Assembly: GCA_026315105.1 (NCBI GenBank)
Contig: CM048744.1
Location: 656,955,676 to 657,019,675, forward strand
Direction: 5' to 3'
DNA length: 64,000 bases
Source: Locusta migratoria
Lineage: Eukaryota; Arthropoda; Insecta; Orthoptera; Acrididae
The position numbers were made by a program, and so were the translations under genes. Below, one piece after another: positions 45,001-55,050 of the stretch. How positions within the stretch are numbered: the first letter of the stretch is position 1; the number at the start of each line of letters is the position of its first letter. The notes below the pieces were generated by a model that saw only the letters and a list, made by a program, of their open reading frames with translations, searched no databases and was not told the DNA's origin.

Positions 45001-46061
45001 CTGACGGAGTATAAATGCAAAGTACAAGTTTGGAAAGAAAACAGCAATTACAAATAGGCGGAGAGGAGTTCGCGATGTACTAATGGAAATCAGAAAGATG
45101 CCTTCGTGATTTCTTGCCTGAAGGGCATAGAAACAGACACAGGGGTAGCGGAAGGAGGAATCGGAAAGGACTACTTCACATGCACTACACAGCATAAAAA
45201 ATATTCCCGCACATTAGTCGCATCCCACAAAGCTAGAAAGAAATTAAACAGAGTTCGTGCACCAGAGTTCGTGCTCACAAAGGTTACTGATTCTCAGCCG
45301 TTATCAAACCGAATTAGTTAAATATTCACCGCATTTACCTACGCAAAATCACCTAAATTAAATTGAATACACTTCTGTACAATGATCGGAGAAATTTATT
45401 CCGAAAAATGAACCTAAGTTCTTAAATCTAATTTGAACACCAGACAAAGAATCGCTACCATCTCAAGAGAGTAAAGAAAATTAAAACTTCTTACCAGGTC
45501 GAAGCACAGCCACAGAGTGTCCAGACGACCACCGAGCCCGTCACCAGCGGCCGTAAATCGGTAAAAAACCCAAGAAAAACGAGGCAGCAGGGGGAGCTTA
45601 GACTTGCGCGTCATATCGAGGCTCGCTACCGGGCATTGCCAACCCACCTTGTAACCAAATGGTGGATTAAACTCTTTGGTAGCATCAAAAGCAGAGGCTG
45701 GTAACGACTACCTATCGATATGAAGCCAGAGAAACACTAGTAGCGAGCAGCCAGCAGCCGACGACGAAAATTCTCATGCATACACTCAGAATCCCATGCT
45801 CATACATGCATATACATAATAGAGCAAGTACACATTCTCACATCGACAGTGGCGTCACGGAGAAACCGTCATCTTGCTACATTTATAGACAAAACGATAA
45901 ATTATCAGCATAATAAAATCCCAGCAATATTAACACAGTATTACAGAAACTAACATTTGAAAACATGAAATGAAATGCTATCGCTCATGCCTCCTAACGA
46001 AAGGAATTCTCATTTAGCAAAAAGGGCCATTAAGTGAACTTACAATGTTAAAAACCTAGGG

Positions 46062-46082
46062 AAGACGGCAGACAGCCGTCTT
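46062..46082. repeat. Terminal hairpin of the 2.38-kb insertion
   Basis: Eight-base-pair perfect stem (AAGACGGC/GCCGTCTT) with a 5-nt loop, ending two bases before the Penelope junction. Confidence 0.9.
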
Positions 46083-46084
46083 TC

Positions 46085-46560
46085 AAGATTAGCAATAACA
46101 TGATATAATGGACTTCCCTTTGGGACACCGTTGGTCTGGTTGAAATGTTCTCCGACTTATAAATCATAACGTCATAGTATGCTAGAATAAATGCACATGA
46201 GTGTCGTCGAATAACTGGGAGAGTAGGTCTGTGGAATCTTTGACGGGAACGTTTGTGAATAATGACACCACATCAAAGCTGACCATGCTATCCTCTTCTC
46301 CAAGACACAAGTCCGTCGTGTTCTTGGTATGATGGATACAGCGACGTTTGGGGTAAGGAGACTGGCTAGTCTATAAGTCGGTGAGCCAATGGTACTCACG
46401 ATTGGACGCAGAGGTCCAACCTTTGGGGGTCCATACAAGATAGGTGGTCGAGGTTCCTGTGGAAAGAGTTTTCTAACGACACCTTTTTCCAGTGAAGACA
46501 GCTTAAGAAACTCGGAGGTCTTCCTCGGTATTTTCGATGTTGGGTATTTCGATAAATTTT
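46085..46560 (-). pseudogene. Penelope-like element: RT N-terminal half
   Basis: The minus strand from 46560 reads PRKTSEFLKLSSLEKGVV, then PPILYGPPKVGPLRPIVSTI and GSPTYRLASLLTP. Together these are the finger block L-Y-G-L-P-K-I-H-K...P-L-R-P-I-V-S-x-x-G-x-P-T-Y characteristic of Penelope RTs. MVSFDVVSLFTNVPVKDSTD follows in another frame (first catalytic D), then RPTVSQRE- and GSPLYHVIAN-like remnants. It continues across the insertion into 43705-42690. Stops and frameshifts present. Confidence 0.82.
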
Positions 46561-46564
46561 AACA

Positions 46565-47490
46565 TGTCACATCTACATCTACATACATTCTCTGCAATCC
46601 ACCGTAAGGTGCAAGGCGGAGGGTACACTGTACCAATACTAGGCATTTCCTCTCCTATTCCACCCCCAAATAGAACGAGGAAAAAAAGAATTCTTATATG
46701 CCTCCGTACGAGCCCAAATTTCTCTTGTCTCTGTGATCATTACGTGATATGTAGGTAGGTGACAGGAAGGTCGTAAGACACTCATCTTCAAATTCCGGCC
46801 CTCTACATTTCCTCAACAGAAGTTCTCGAAAAGAACATCGTCATTCCTCCAGCGTCCCCCATTCGAGGTCCCAAAACATTTCCGCGCATTGGTCGAACCT
46901 ACCAGTTACGAATCCAGCTGCTCGTCTCGTAACTGATTATATATCTTCCAAACACTTGAACAAAACTCAAGACGTGGTCTTACAAGCGTTTTGTATGCGG
47001 TCTCCTTTACATATGAACTACATGTCACCCAAAATTCTCCAATAAACAGAAGTCGGTTGTCTGCCTTACTCACAACTGACCTTACATGTTCTTTCCATTA
47101 TCACTCTGCAATGTTACGCCTAGATATTTGAACGACGTGACTGCATCAAGAAGCTCACTACTAATATATTCGAACATTATGGGATTGTGCGAAACACCTT
47201 AATTTTTTTTTCGATTAGAGCTAACTGCCATTCTTCACACCAACTATAGTCCAAGTCATCCTGTATGCTATTACAGTCAGTTAAAGAGAACACCCTCCCA
47301 TAGACCACAGCATCATCATCAAACATTTGAGTTATATAGATAGAAAATTATAGTGGCCCCGTCACACTCCCCTGGGGCACGCCTGACGATACAGTCGTCT
47401 CTAATGAGAACAAACTACTGCGTTCTATTACTTAGGAAGTCTTCCAGCCAGTCACAATCAAACACGTCCACTGATTGTATAGTCGTGTTC
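46565..47490 (-). pseudogene. CR1-like LINE 3' end (RT tail and 3' UTR)
   Basis: The plus strand starts CATCTACATCTACATACATT, the conserved 3' terminus of this CR1 family, shared with the copy at 60049. Minus-strand coding: DWLEDFLSNRTQ, APGECDGATIIFYLY (where G-V-P-Q-G-S-x-L-G-P-x-x-F-x-x-Y is expected), CCGLWEG, then FKYLGVTLQSDN. The catalytic F-A-D-D is not recoverable. Confidence 0.75.
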
Positions 47491-49085
47491 CAGATTTATT
47501 CATTAACCTAATATGTTTCCGTAGCATTAATGTTATCTATCTGTGTGTCAATTATTTTGTTATTTTTGTTAATGTTCAATGCCCCATATTTATATATGTT
47601 TGCCCCATATTTATATATGTGTCTTTGAACTTGTGTGTTCACGTGAATGTGGAAGGTTGTTCTTATGTTGACTGACTGTCACACAATGGCTTACAGTCGC
47701 CGCCTTGCGCTCTGGCCTCGTTTTCCTATAGTTAAGAACGCATGGCTTCGTTTATCGTCTGCTCTAGCGTCTGCTGGGTGGTCAGAGACAACCTTACTTG
47801 GCAAGATGGCGAGGTGGCCGTGTTCTTAGTGTCTTGGACGAAAGAGGTGACAGGAGATCTCTCTGGGAGCGGATGTAGAGAGAACGCACTCTGTACGGCT
47901 TTCAGCTCGCTCTATATCCGGTGTATGTCAGTGGGAGGCTTTTCCGTGGTCTTAGAGCTTCACTTGTGCTGCAGCCTTCATGGGATCATGCTGAGGGGAC
48001 GGCATGGTGTTAGAACCTTTTCTTTTTTGTGATCAGGCAGTCTTGGTTTCTAAGTGATAGTTTCATTGAGTAATTTTTTCGCTAGGCGTGGTGAAGTGTT
48101 TTCTAATTTACAGAAACCGTGTAATTCAGTGTAAATTTATTATCTGCATTTTCATTCCAGTGTGTGTCCAGTTTTGCTCAAGTTAGAATACATGTGTGTG
48201 GCCTTCAGCCTTTGTGTAATTTCAGTGTGTTTGAATTTTCTTGCTGTTTTTAACTAACGTTTTCAGGTCGCGTCTGTATCTGTGAGTATGCTAAAAATTT
48301 TTAGATTTTCTTGTGTGATTCCATCTTTTCTGTCTTGTATGACTGATTGAACCACGTGCTTTCATAATAGTCGTTAATTCGGCATAGAACCATGCTTTTG
48401 TTAATACTAGTTTTCATCTATATGAATTCTCATGTGTGCGTTACTCACTTATTCTAAATTAATTTCTGTTTGATAAAGCTATGATATTCGGCGTGATCGC
48501 ACACCACATGGTATTTAAGAGTAGTGAGCCACTGCCTCCCCACCCATGAGTTTGTTTACTGCATAGTATAATTAATTTTGTGATCAAGGCCCCCTATCTC
48601 ATCAAGACACCGCTGACGCTTTGTTTCGCAACTGCTTTCAAGCAGAGTAATGTGCCGCCAATCATTATGTGCGTGTCTGAATGAATGAATGTGCTTTCAG
48701 TTACCCATTGTGAGTTTGCAAATTTCCTCCCATGTTACCTCCATATTCATAAAAGGCAGAAAATAATTTTAATATGGACAGTAATTATATGATTTAATTC
48801 ACTTTTGTAGAAGATGTGTCCTTAACTTGGTCTCCCTATATTTAGTTGCTTGTCCATTTTTCTGAGTAGGTTATGATTTTAAAGTATGAAATGTCTGCTT
48901 TATGATTTCATGCTAACCATTTCATGTATAATTATCTATTCATTTATTTTTAACATTGATTTTGTGTTTGTTAAAACGTTGGCTGCTCCCTTAAGGAGTG
49001 AGCAGATAGATAAATTTCCGTTCCCCATGTACTGTGGCTACTCAGGAAGTAATTTAGATCAGCAGTGAGCGTTTTAACTTACATT
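47491..49085. other. No gene supported; short tandem duplication at 47580
   Basis: TGCCCCATATTTATATATGT occurs twice in tandem (47580-47620). The rest is T-rich on the plus strand with GTGTG-type words and no domain-bearing frame. Confidence 0.4.
47580..47620 (+). repeat. 21-bp tandem duplication
   Basis: Two consecutive copies of TGCCCCATATTTATATATGT(T). Confidence 0.9.
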
Positions 49086-49888
49086 TGCAGATCTCAACTG
49101 CCCCAGAACTTTATTATTTTAATAACAGGCTACTTTCATCAAATCTGTGAATTTATTCCATGTGCTCGTAGCTTTGTTAGCTTTCTGCAGTGTGGCACCG
49201 CGTCAAACGCCTTTTTCAAATCGAGAAACACACAATCTGTCCGTTGCCCTTCATCCATGGCTCACAAGATGTCATGTGAGAAAAGGGCAAGCTGAGTTTC
49301 CTAAAACCGTGCTGATTCATAGAAAGAAGCTTTTCTGTCTCAAAGAAATTTACTGTATTCGAACTGATAATATGCTCAAAATTCTATAGTAAACTGATGT
49401 CAACGATATTGGCTTGAAATTACGTGGGCCAGATCTCATTCCTTTCTTATAAACGGGAGTCACCTGCGCCTTTTTCTGATCACTGGGAAATTTGCGCTGA
49501 ATTAAAGTTTCGTGATAAATGCGAGCTGAGTAAGGGGGCAATGCCGCAGAATACTCTTTGTAAAACCGAGCTGGTATTCCATCCAGACCAGCAGACTTTT
49601 TCGTATTTAGCTCTCTCAGCTGCTTCTCTACACCGGAAATACCTATTACTATGTCCTCCATTTCGGAGTTAGTACGTTGATCAAATGGTGGTACATTTGT
49701 GTGGTCGTCCTGCGTGAAAGAGTTGCTAAATTTAGAATTTCAGATTTACGTTTGTATTTTCTTTCTATTAATACTCCTCCTACAGTATCTCCTGAATCTT
49801 CGCTCCAGGCGCCGCTATAGTACATAACAATGGCGTTTCTGAATTTCGCTAATTGCCGTGCCACAGTAGAGCCAATTTGGCATAGTAG
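49086..49888 (-). pseudogene. CR1-like LINE RT fragment
   Basis: Frame 49661-49350: EKQLRELNTKKSAGLDGIPA (K-S-x-G-x-D-G-I-P), FPSDQKKAQVTPVYKKGMRS and NFKPISLTSVYYRIL. In shifted frames: NQHGFRKLSLPFSHDILAMD and TDCVFLDLKKAFDAVPHCRK (first catalytic D). The 5' part toward 49888 still resembles the linker. The downstream catalytic box is lost. Confidence 0.78.
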
Positions 49889-50140
49889 TTTCCGCTAGAT
49901 CTCCGAAGTTGGCTCGCACTTGGATGGGTAACCGACCGGATCTGTCGATAGGGTGGCAAGAAGACTGCCCTCAGCCCTTGTGAGGCCGTTACAGGAGCTA
50001 CTAGATGGAGAAGCAGCTGCTCCGATCACTGACACATCGGCCGTGAGTGTGGGGAACTGACCGTGTTGCGTCCATAACGCATCGGATGTCGGATACCGGT
50101 GTGTAAGTGTTGGGCCTGTGGAGACGTGTAGGGCGTAGCT
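49889..50140 (+). mobile_element. 5S-rRNA-derived SINE, partially deleted head
   Basis: AGATCTCCGAAGTTGGCTCG then CACTTGGATGGGTAACCGAC matches 5S rRNA (A-box region ATC-CGAAGTTAAGC and C-box CACTTGGATGGGTGACC) with a deletion between them. The body (CAGCCCTTGTGAGGC, GGAGCTACTAGATGGAGAAG, GGCTCCGATCACTGA-like) is one I associate with a dispersed locust element. The 5S-type internal promoter distinguishes it from the tRNA SINEs. Confidence 0.72.
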
Positions 50141-50800
50141 TATAATTTTCACCTGCGGACTTGGTGATGCGCAGTGCCGTGTTCGGTGAGTTACTGGGGG
50201 AGGTCTTGTTACTGCGGGTGTTGGCGACTGCCCGCTCTGCCCCCGTGTGGCCGCTTTATTGGGGGCAGTTCTCGGCCGCGGCCACACGATAAGGTGGGAC
50301 GGACGGCGTCGTAAAGCTCCCCGCAACCCGCGTGCTACGGCCGCAGCCAGCGGCCTGCTACCCAGCCTCCGCACACGCGAAACCTCACACACATATGCCT
50401 CTACGTATTTACCATGCAAATCACATGTTACTGCCTAGCAGGGAGTTTATCGAACGACTTTCATAATATTTCTCTACCATTCCGTTGTCCAATAGCGCGT
50501 GGGAATAAGGAACGCATAAATCTTACCGGTTTCAATTTCACTTCTCTCCGTTTTAGTGTGATGATCCGTCTCCTTGTATAATGTGGGTGATACAAAAGAC
50601 GTTAGCAATTTTAATGTTACATATTTTGTTTTTGGTTACTCCCATTTTTACCTATTTTTCTTTAGTCACTAACTTTTTCTTAATTTTATGGCCCTAATTC
50701 AGCCTTCATCGGCTCTTTCAAATTCTGAAAGCGGCAAGGGTAAAATATCAGGAGGGAAGAGTTATATTCAACGTATACAAAAACCAGACATCTGTTATTA
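50141..50800. other. CpG-rich stretch then AT-rich DNA, no gene supported
   Basis: 50160-50400 is unusually GC/CpG-rich for this window (CTCGGCCGCGGCCACACGAT, GGCGTCGTAAAGC). A 174-codon minus frame crosses it, but this is a composition effect with no domain. Confidence 0.4.
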
Positions 50801-50804
50801 GAGT

Positions 50805-51980
50805 CAAAGGACAAGAATGGGACGCAGAGGTAGGGAAGGGACAAGGCAGCGCTGTAGCCTTTCCCCAATGTTGTTCAATCTGTACATTGAGCAAGCAGTG
50901 AAGGAATGGAAGGAGAAATTTGGAGAGGGAATTAAGGTTCACGGAGAAAAAAGTTTGCGGTTTGCCGATGACATAGTAATTTCCTCAGAGACTACAAACG
51001 ATCTGGAAGAGCAATTGAATGGAATGGACAGCGTCTTGAAAGGAAGATATAAGATGAACATTAAAAAAAAAAGGTAAAGCAGTCAACAATCCGAAGATTG
51101 GTTTGAACACCACAGTGCTTTACTAGGCATGGTCCTATTTGGAGGTGGTATGCCGTTGACTTCCTCCGACCTTCGAACTGACTTACCCAGCCAGTTATAG
51201 GGGGACCTACAGTTTAACGTGGGTGCCGAACCACGGTGCTACTCGGTATTTTTCACATGAGCAATACAGCCAGAGGTGAAAGAAGTGGAAACTGACAAAT
51301 AAAAATCCTAGGACGAACATTAACAAGAGTAAAACGAAGGTAATGGAATGTAATGTCAGAAAATCAGGCGATGCTGAAGGAATTACATTAGGTAATGAGA
51401 GAATAAAAGTAATAGATGAATTTTGTTATTTGGGTAGCAAAATAACTTCTGATGGCCGAAGAAGAGAAGATATGAAATGCTGAATGATTATGGGAAGTAA
51501 AGCGTTTCTAAAGAAGCAAAAATTGTTAAAATTCAATATTAATTTAAATCTTATGAAGTCCTTTCTGAAAGCATTTGTCTTGAGTGTAGAATTACATGAG
51601 AGTGAAATTTGGACAATAAGGACTTCAGACAAAATGATGATAGAAGCTTTTGAAATGTGGTGCTACAGAAGAATGATGAATATTCGATGGGTAGATCATT
51701 TAACTAATGAGCATAATGAGCAGGTGCTCAACCGAATTGGGAAGGAAAGGAGTTTCTGGCATATCCTGACTAAAGGGATAGATTGGTAGGACACATTCTG
51801 AGACAACAAGGAGTTGTCAACTTAGCAAGGAAGTGTATGGGGTAAAAATTGTAGAGGGAGACCGAGGGTCGAATACAGTAAGCATATTGAAACGGATGTA
51901 GGTTGACGAACGTATTCTCGGATGAAGAGACTTGCACAGAACAGGGTAGCGTGGAGTCTGCGGACTGAAGACCACAACAA
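50805..51980 (+). pseudogene. RTE/"endonuclease-reverse transcriptase"-type LINE RT
   Basis: Plus-strand blocks: RQRCSLSPMLFNLYIEQAVK (usually R-Q-G-C-x-L-S-P), KSLRFADDIVISSE (catalytic F-A-D-D intact) and LEEQLNGMDSVLKGRYKMNI. After an insertion: NKSKTKVMECN, VIDEFCYLGSKITSDGRRRE, KAFLKKQKLL, LSVELHESEIWTIRTSDKMM and EAFEMWCYRRMMNIRWVDHL. The 3' end, GACTGAAGACCACAACAACA (51961 on), is the family's usual terminus. 5'-truncated; a frameshift near 51480 and the insertion inactivate it. Confidence 0.83.
51065..51311. mobile_element. 247-bp dispersed repeat inserted in the RTE-like RT, with 12-bp duplication
   Basis: GATGAACATTAA (51053-51064) and GACGAACATTAA (51312-51323) flank the insert, one mismatch apart. 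The insert has an A-run at its left end and contains GATTGGTTTGAACACCACAG, GTGGTATGCCGTTGACTTCC and ACCACGGTGCTACTCGGTAT, words I associate with a common locust repeat. The long duplication suggests a LINE-mobilised (SINE-like) origin. Class not established. Confidence 0.7.
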
Positions 51981-52217
51981 CAGCAAGAGCAATGGCTAAA
52001 CGAAAACAGTCGTCCCCCGACAAAATAAATAATTTATTATCCTTCTGCTTCATTACAAAATCTAGGTTTGATTGAAACACAGGACAGTGCCCTCTGCACC
52101 TGTATGGGCTTCAATGATGGACGGAGTGAACTTCGCCGTATCTCCTTTGACGATTGTGTCTCCTCGCCGGAGAAAGTGATCCATTTCCAGATCATAACGG
52201 CTGACTAAGAAAAGTGT

Positions 52218-52404
52218 GCCGGCCGCTGTGGCCGAGGGGACTGAGGCGCTTCAGTCACGGTCTGCACGGCCACTACGGTCGGGGGTTCGATTCCCCCCCT
52301 CGGCCGTCCTTAGTGTTAGCTAGTCCATAAGTAGTTTGTAAGTTTAGGGACTGATGACCCCGTAGTTAAGTCCCATAAGCTATACAAACATTTGAATATT
52401 TTAA
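52218..52404 (+). mobile_element. tRNA-derived SINE with small internal deletion
   Basis: Main family. Head GCCGGCCGCTGTGGCCGAGG and B box GGGTTCGATTCCCC. The usual GGCATGGATATTTGTG segment after the B box is missing (CCCTCGGCCGTCCTTAG). Complete tail. Confidence 0.9.
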
Positions 52405-52784
52405 AGCAAAGTGTAGATAACTTAAACGCCTAAGCCAGACGAAATACATTTTACGATTTTTTTAAAAGTTTCTGCCAATGCTAGAAGAGGAATTAAAACA
52501 ACCGAAATTCGTTAAGAGATCCCACCTTCATGAACAATCTCACCCATTATTTCAACTTAAAACACATAGGCATTCCTGCAGAAAACCGGTTCTCCACAAT
52601 GAGTCCGGGGGCTATTACAGTGAAAACTAATGGATCTAAGAAAGAAACTAAGAGTAAAGAATCATATTAACTAAAGAGAAATGAAACGTAGAATAAGGGT
52701 TACTTGCATATAACGTTATCCTGCTTATAAACCAAGCGTCTTTTGATAACCTTAGATTAAAGTCACAGCAAGGAAATGTCGGAA
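52405..52784. other. No feature recognised
   Basis: AT-rich, nothing identified. Confidence 0.4.
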
Positions 52785-53680
52785 CAGATCATTATACTTG
52801 TTGAGCTTTCAGGCGTTTCTGCCACAGGTACCCTACTTCGCGTCCTTAAGTTCACTGGCTGTGTTGATTTGGGTTTTGCGGAAGAGCTTCGTATCTGGTG
52901 GCAAGACCCACCTGGTCTGTACCGTCGTCGGCGCCGTCCCGTTGATCAGCGATACCACACAACGGCAGAGGTCCCACATTGGAGAGATGGTTCCCAGGTG
53001 TCGGTGGCGTCACAATTCCTGAAAGTTGACAAACCTCGGAGGCAAATGTGCGTTAGGCGCTGATTGATGGAAAGCTTGTTGTTGACGACGCAATACCACG
53101 TGACGTAAACGTCCATGGGTAATACCTGGTTCCAGTTGACAGACGGCTGTTGTACTTCCAGCTTGTGCACTGGTTGACGTCCTCGTAGGGCCGTTTATAC
53201 CCATCGGACTATTCTCAACCTGTCAGTGGCCCCCTTCTGAAAAGGAATTAGTCTTTTACGTAGGACAGTTAGAAGAGGACGTCCTTTATTGTCAGGGGCG
53301 CATGCTACCGCGCTGTTGGGGGGTTCGTGGTGCTCAGAGTGACTGTGCGCTGGAGGAGCACAGCTGTGCACTTACTAGAAAGGTCTACCAGCCCCAATCC
53401 TCCGACTGACTCATCCGGTGGCTGACCGTACCTTAAACAACGCATGTCGTCCACAGGAGCCGGAATACTGGTTGCGATATGGCCCTGTCTAAAAGCTTAG
53501 ACACACGCAGGAGTTGGTCAACTGGACCCTTTGGCGTTGATTGAGACTTCGGGTAGCATGTTGCTTACATAACCCTCAGATATTGGTAACTAACATTTTC
53601 CAAGTTTTCCGTGCATTTTCTGCTGGCAAGCATAAAACCTAATAGGATGGTCTCCTCTTTCATGACTCGACACCATGGCC
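52785..53680 (-). pseudogene. LINE ORF2 C-terminal relic (same broad family as 16.3-22.0 kb)
   Basis: The minus strand gives, from 53600 down: a GRPF/IGAGRPF-type remnant of G-G-L-G-L-V-D, then VNWNQVLPMDVYVTWYCVVN, NKLSINQRLTHICLRGLSTF, NCDATDTWEPSL. W-x-x-V-(N)-x-x-x-x-T-N-x-R-L and the C-x2-C...H-type finger positions are those of the two-ORF LINE above. The finger Cys/His are partly mutated. No RT core. Confidence 0.6.
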
Positions 53681-54540
53681 ATTCTGGGCTAAGTCCTTAT
53701 GGCCCTATTGGGACGACTACTGTCTTCCGATGATTTATTTCCGCTCCACAGAACTGCTCATCTGTCTGGAGAAAAAGAAACATGACGAAACATGATGTAA
53801 CGAATTTCGTAAACAGATCCCGCCGTGTCGAACAACGCCTTTCTTTTAATGATTTCCACCCAAACGCGAGCATCATTTGCGCGAGTCTTCTCCCCCCTCC
53901 CCCCACCCCACCTAAACCTAGCAGTGCAGAAGAATCATACGTTCCGCTAAATATCGTTTCTGTTTTGAATATCCTAAATTATAAGATCCGCATGTTTTTC
54001 AACTTGTTTATCAATTCACAAGGAACCTGGGCGCTGTGAACCGCTATCCTTCCAAATGGGAATTTCGTGCTCCTTGCCATGCACTATCACCGCGGGTGAT
54101 CAAATGGCTGATCTAGTACACGTGGAATTGAGCCCAGTAAGCTGACAGTCTTCCAATATCCTCAGTTTCTTCTAACACTAAAATTAATTTTCTTTGCTTT
54201 TTTCATTTACATTCAAATAACGTAGCTAGGAGCTACATTACAACAATCTAACAGCAAAAATAAGCCACCTTTACTTCCTCTTGTTCACTTAAGATAAAAA
54301 GGATACTGTTTTATTGTAAAATAATATTTCTAACGTAATTTCTGAAGTCAGTAGGCAGAAAGTCACTACTGAGCAAAGCAAAGTTTAATTAATTCTCTTG
54401 CTCCTTCAGAAATAGCGACCATAAATCTTCAAAAAACAAGTGAAAAGTAAGTTACTTTACAGGTGAATTTTCAGGGTGAGTGTATATATATCACCCTGAA
54501 AATATATATGATCCCGCAGTTATTATCTATTGATATTCAC
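53681..54540. other. No gene; hairpin at 54467-54503
   Basis: A C-rich run (CTCCCCCCTCCCCCCACCCC, about 53890) and unassigned AT-rich DNA. Confidence 0.4.
54467..54503. repeat. Perfect 13-bp stem hairpin
   Basis: ATTTTCAGGGTGA, an 11-nt GTGTATATATA loop, TCACCCTGAAAAT. Not followed by a poly-T in a gene context, so not called a terminator. Confidence 0.88.
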
Positions 54541-54544
54541 GGAA

Positions 54545-54665
54545 TGTATGACATTAACTGCTAAGGGTTAAATTTGGAAATGTGTACTTAGTAGGTCTCC
54601 TGCTTTCTAGGCAGTTGCGCCGACCCCTACACCACTGGGGACCCAGCAATCACCAAACCTGCACG
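54545..54665 (-). mobile_element. Fourth tRNA-derived SINE family, minus copy
   Basis: Complement: CCCAGTGGTGTAGGGGTCGG, CGCAACTGCCTAGAAAGCAG, GAGACC, then TTAGCAGTTAATGTCATACA and CCGTGAATAT. It matches the plus copy at 54905-55050; the B-box part is deleted here. Confidence 0.72.
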
Positions 54666-54904
54666 AAATTACTCAAGTAGATAATAACTGTAGGATCAAA
54701 GGTGACGTCCGTTGTTTCGGACATGCCCGAAAGGACAGACGCCACATATACATAACTTATACAACATACCGATGACGGGCAATGATTCTTTCTTCAGTGC
54801 TAGGCGCTTACTCTTACGGAAATCAGGTTACAAAAACTACGATTTTTAGTGCTAGTGGACAGGGCAGAGTTGAGAAATTTTGTCTGACGGGAGGCGTACT
54901 TGAT

Positions 54905-55050
54905 TAATTCCGTACAGGTGTAGTGATCCCTAGTGGTGTAGGGGTCGGCGCAACTGCCTAGGAAGCAGGAGACTCGGGTTCGTATCCCGGCTGAATAGGT
55001 AGTTTCAATTTTATCCATTCGCAGTTAATGTCATAAACGCCGTGAATATG
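54905..55050 (+). mobile_element. Fourth tRNA-derived SINE family, plus copy
   Basis: CCCTAGTGGTGTAGGGGTCG (A-box-like), CTGCCTAGGAAGCAGGAGAC, GGGTTCGTATCCCGGC (B box), then GCAGTTAATGTCATAAACGC and CGTGAATATGAG. Forms an inverted pair with the minus copy about 250 bp away. Confidence 0.8.

Larger units (their letters stand above)
43706..46084. mobile_element. 2.38-kb unidentified insertion splitting the Penelope-like element
   Basis: The Penelope RT reads ...IAN-L (AAGATTAGC complement, 46085-46093) and resumes F-I-E-Y (CTCGATAAA complement, 43699-43705). Removing this block therefore rejoins adjacent codons. No direct duplication beyond AA is visible. The right end carries a perfect hairpin: AAGACGGC, AGACA loop, GCCGTCTT (46062-46082), two bases from the junction. 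No coding frame. An end hairpin, insertion between two identical bases and no duplication are reminiscent of Helitron/Helentron-type non-autonomous elements, but the ends do not match the canonical CTRR rule. Confidence 0.55.

Noticed and set aside
44640..45860. CAGTGGCG words at 44643 and 45848 as ends of a second hAT element
   Set aside because: Both are in the same orientation and lack matching CGCCACTG partners or 8-bp duplications.
49895..50419. 174-codon minus frame
   Set aside because: It spans the 5S-derived SINE and a CpG-rich stretch; no domain, and openness follows from composition.
54467..54503. Rho-independent-type terminator
   Set aside because: Eukaryotic context, no upstream gene, and no U-run after the stem.
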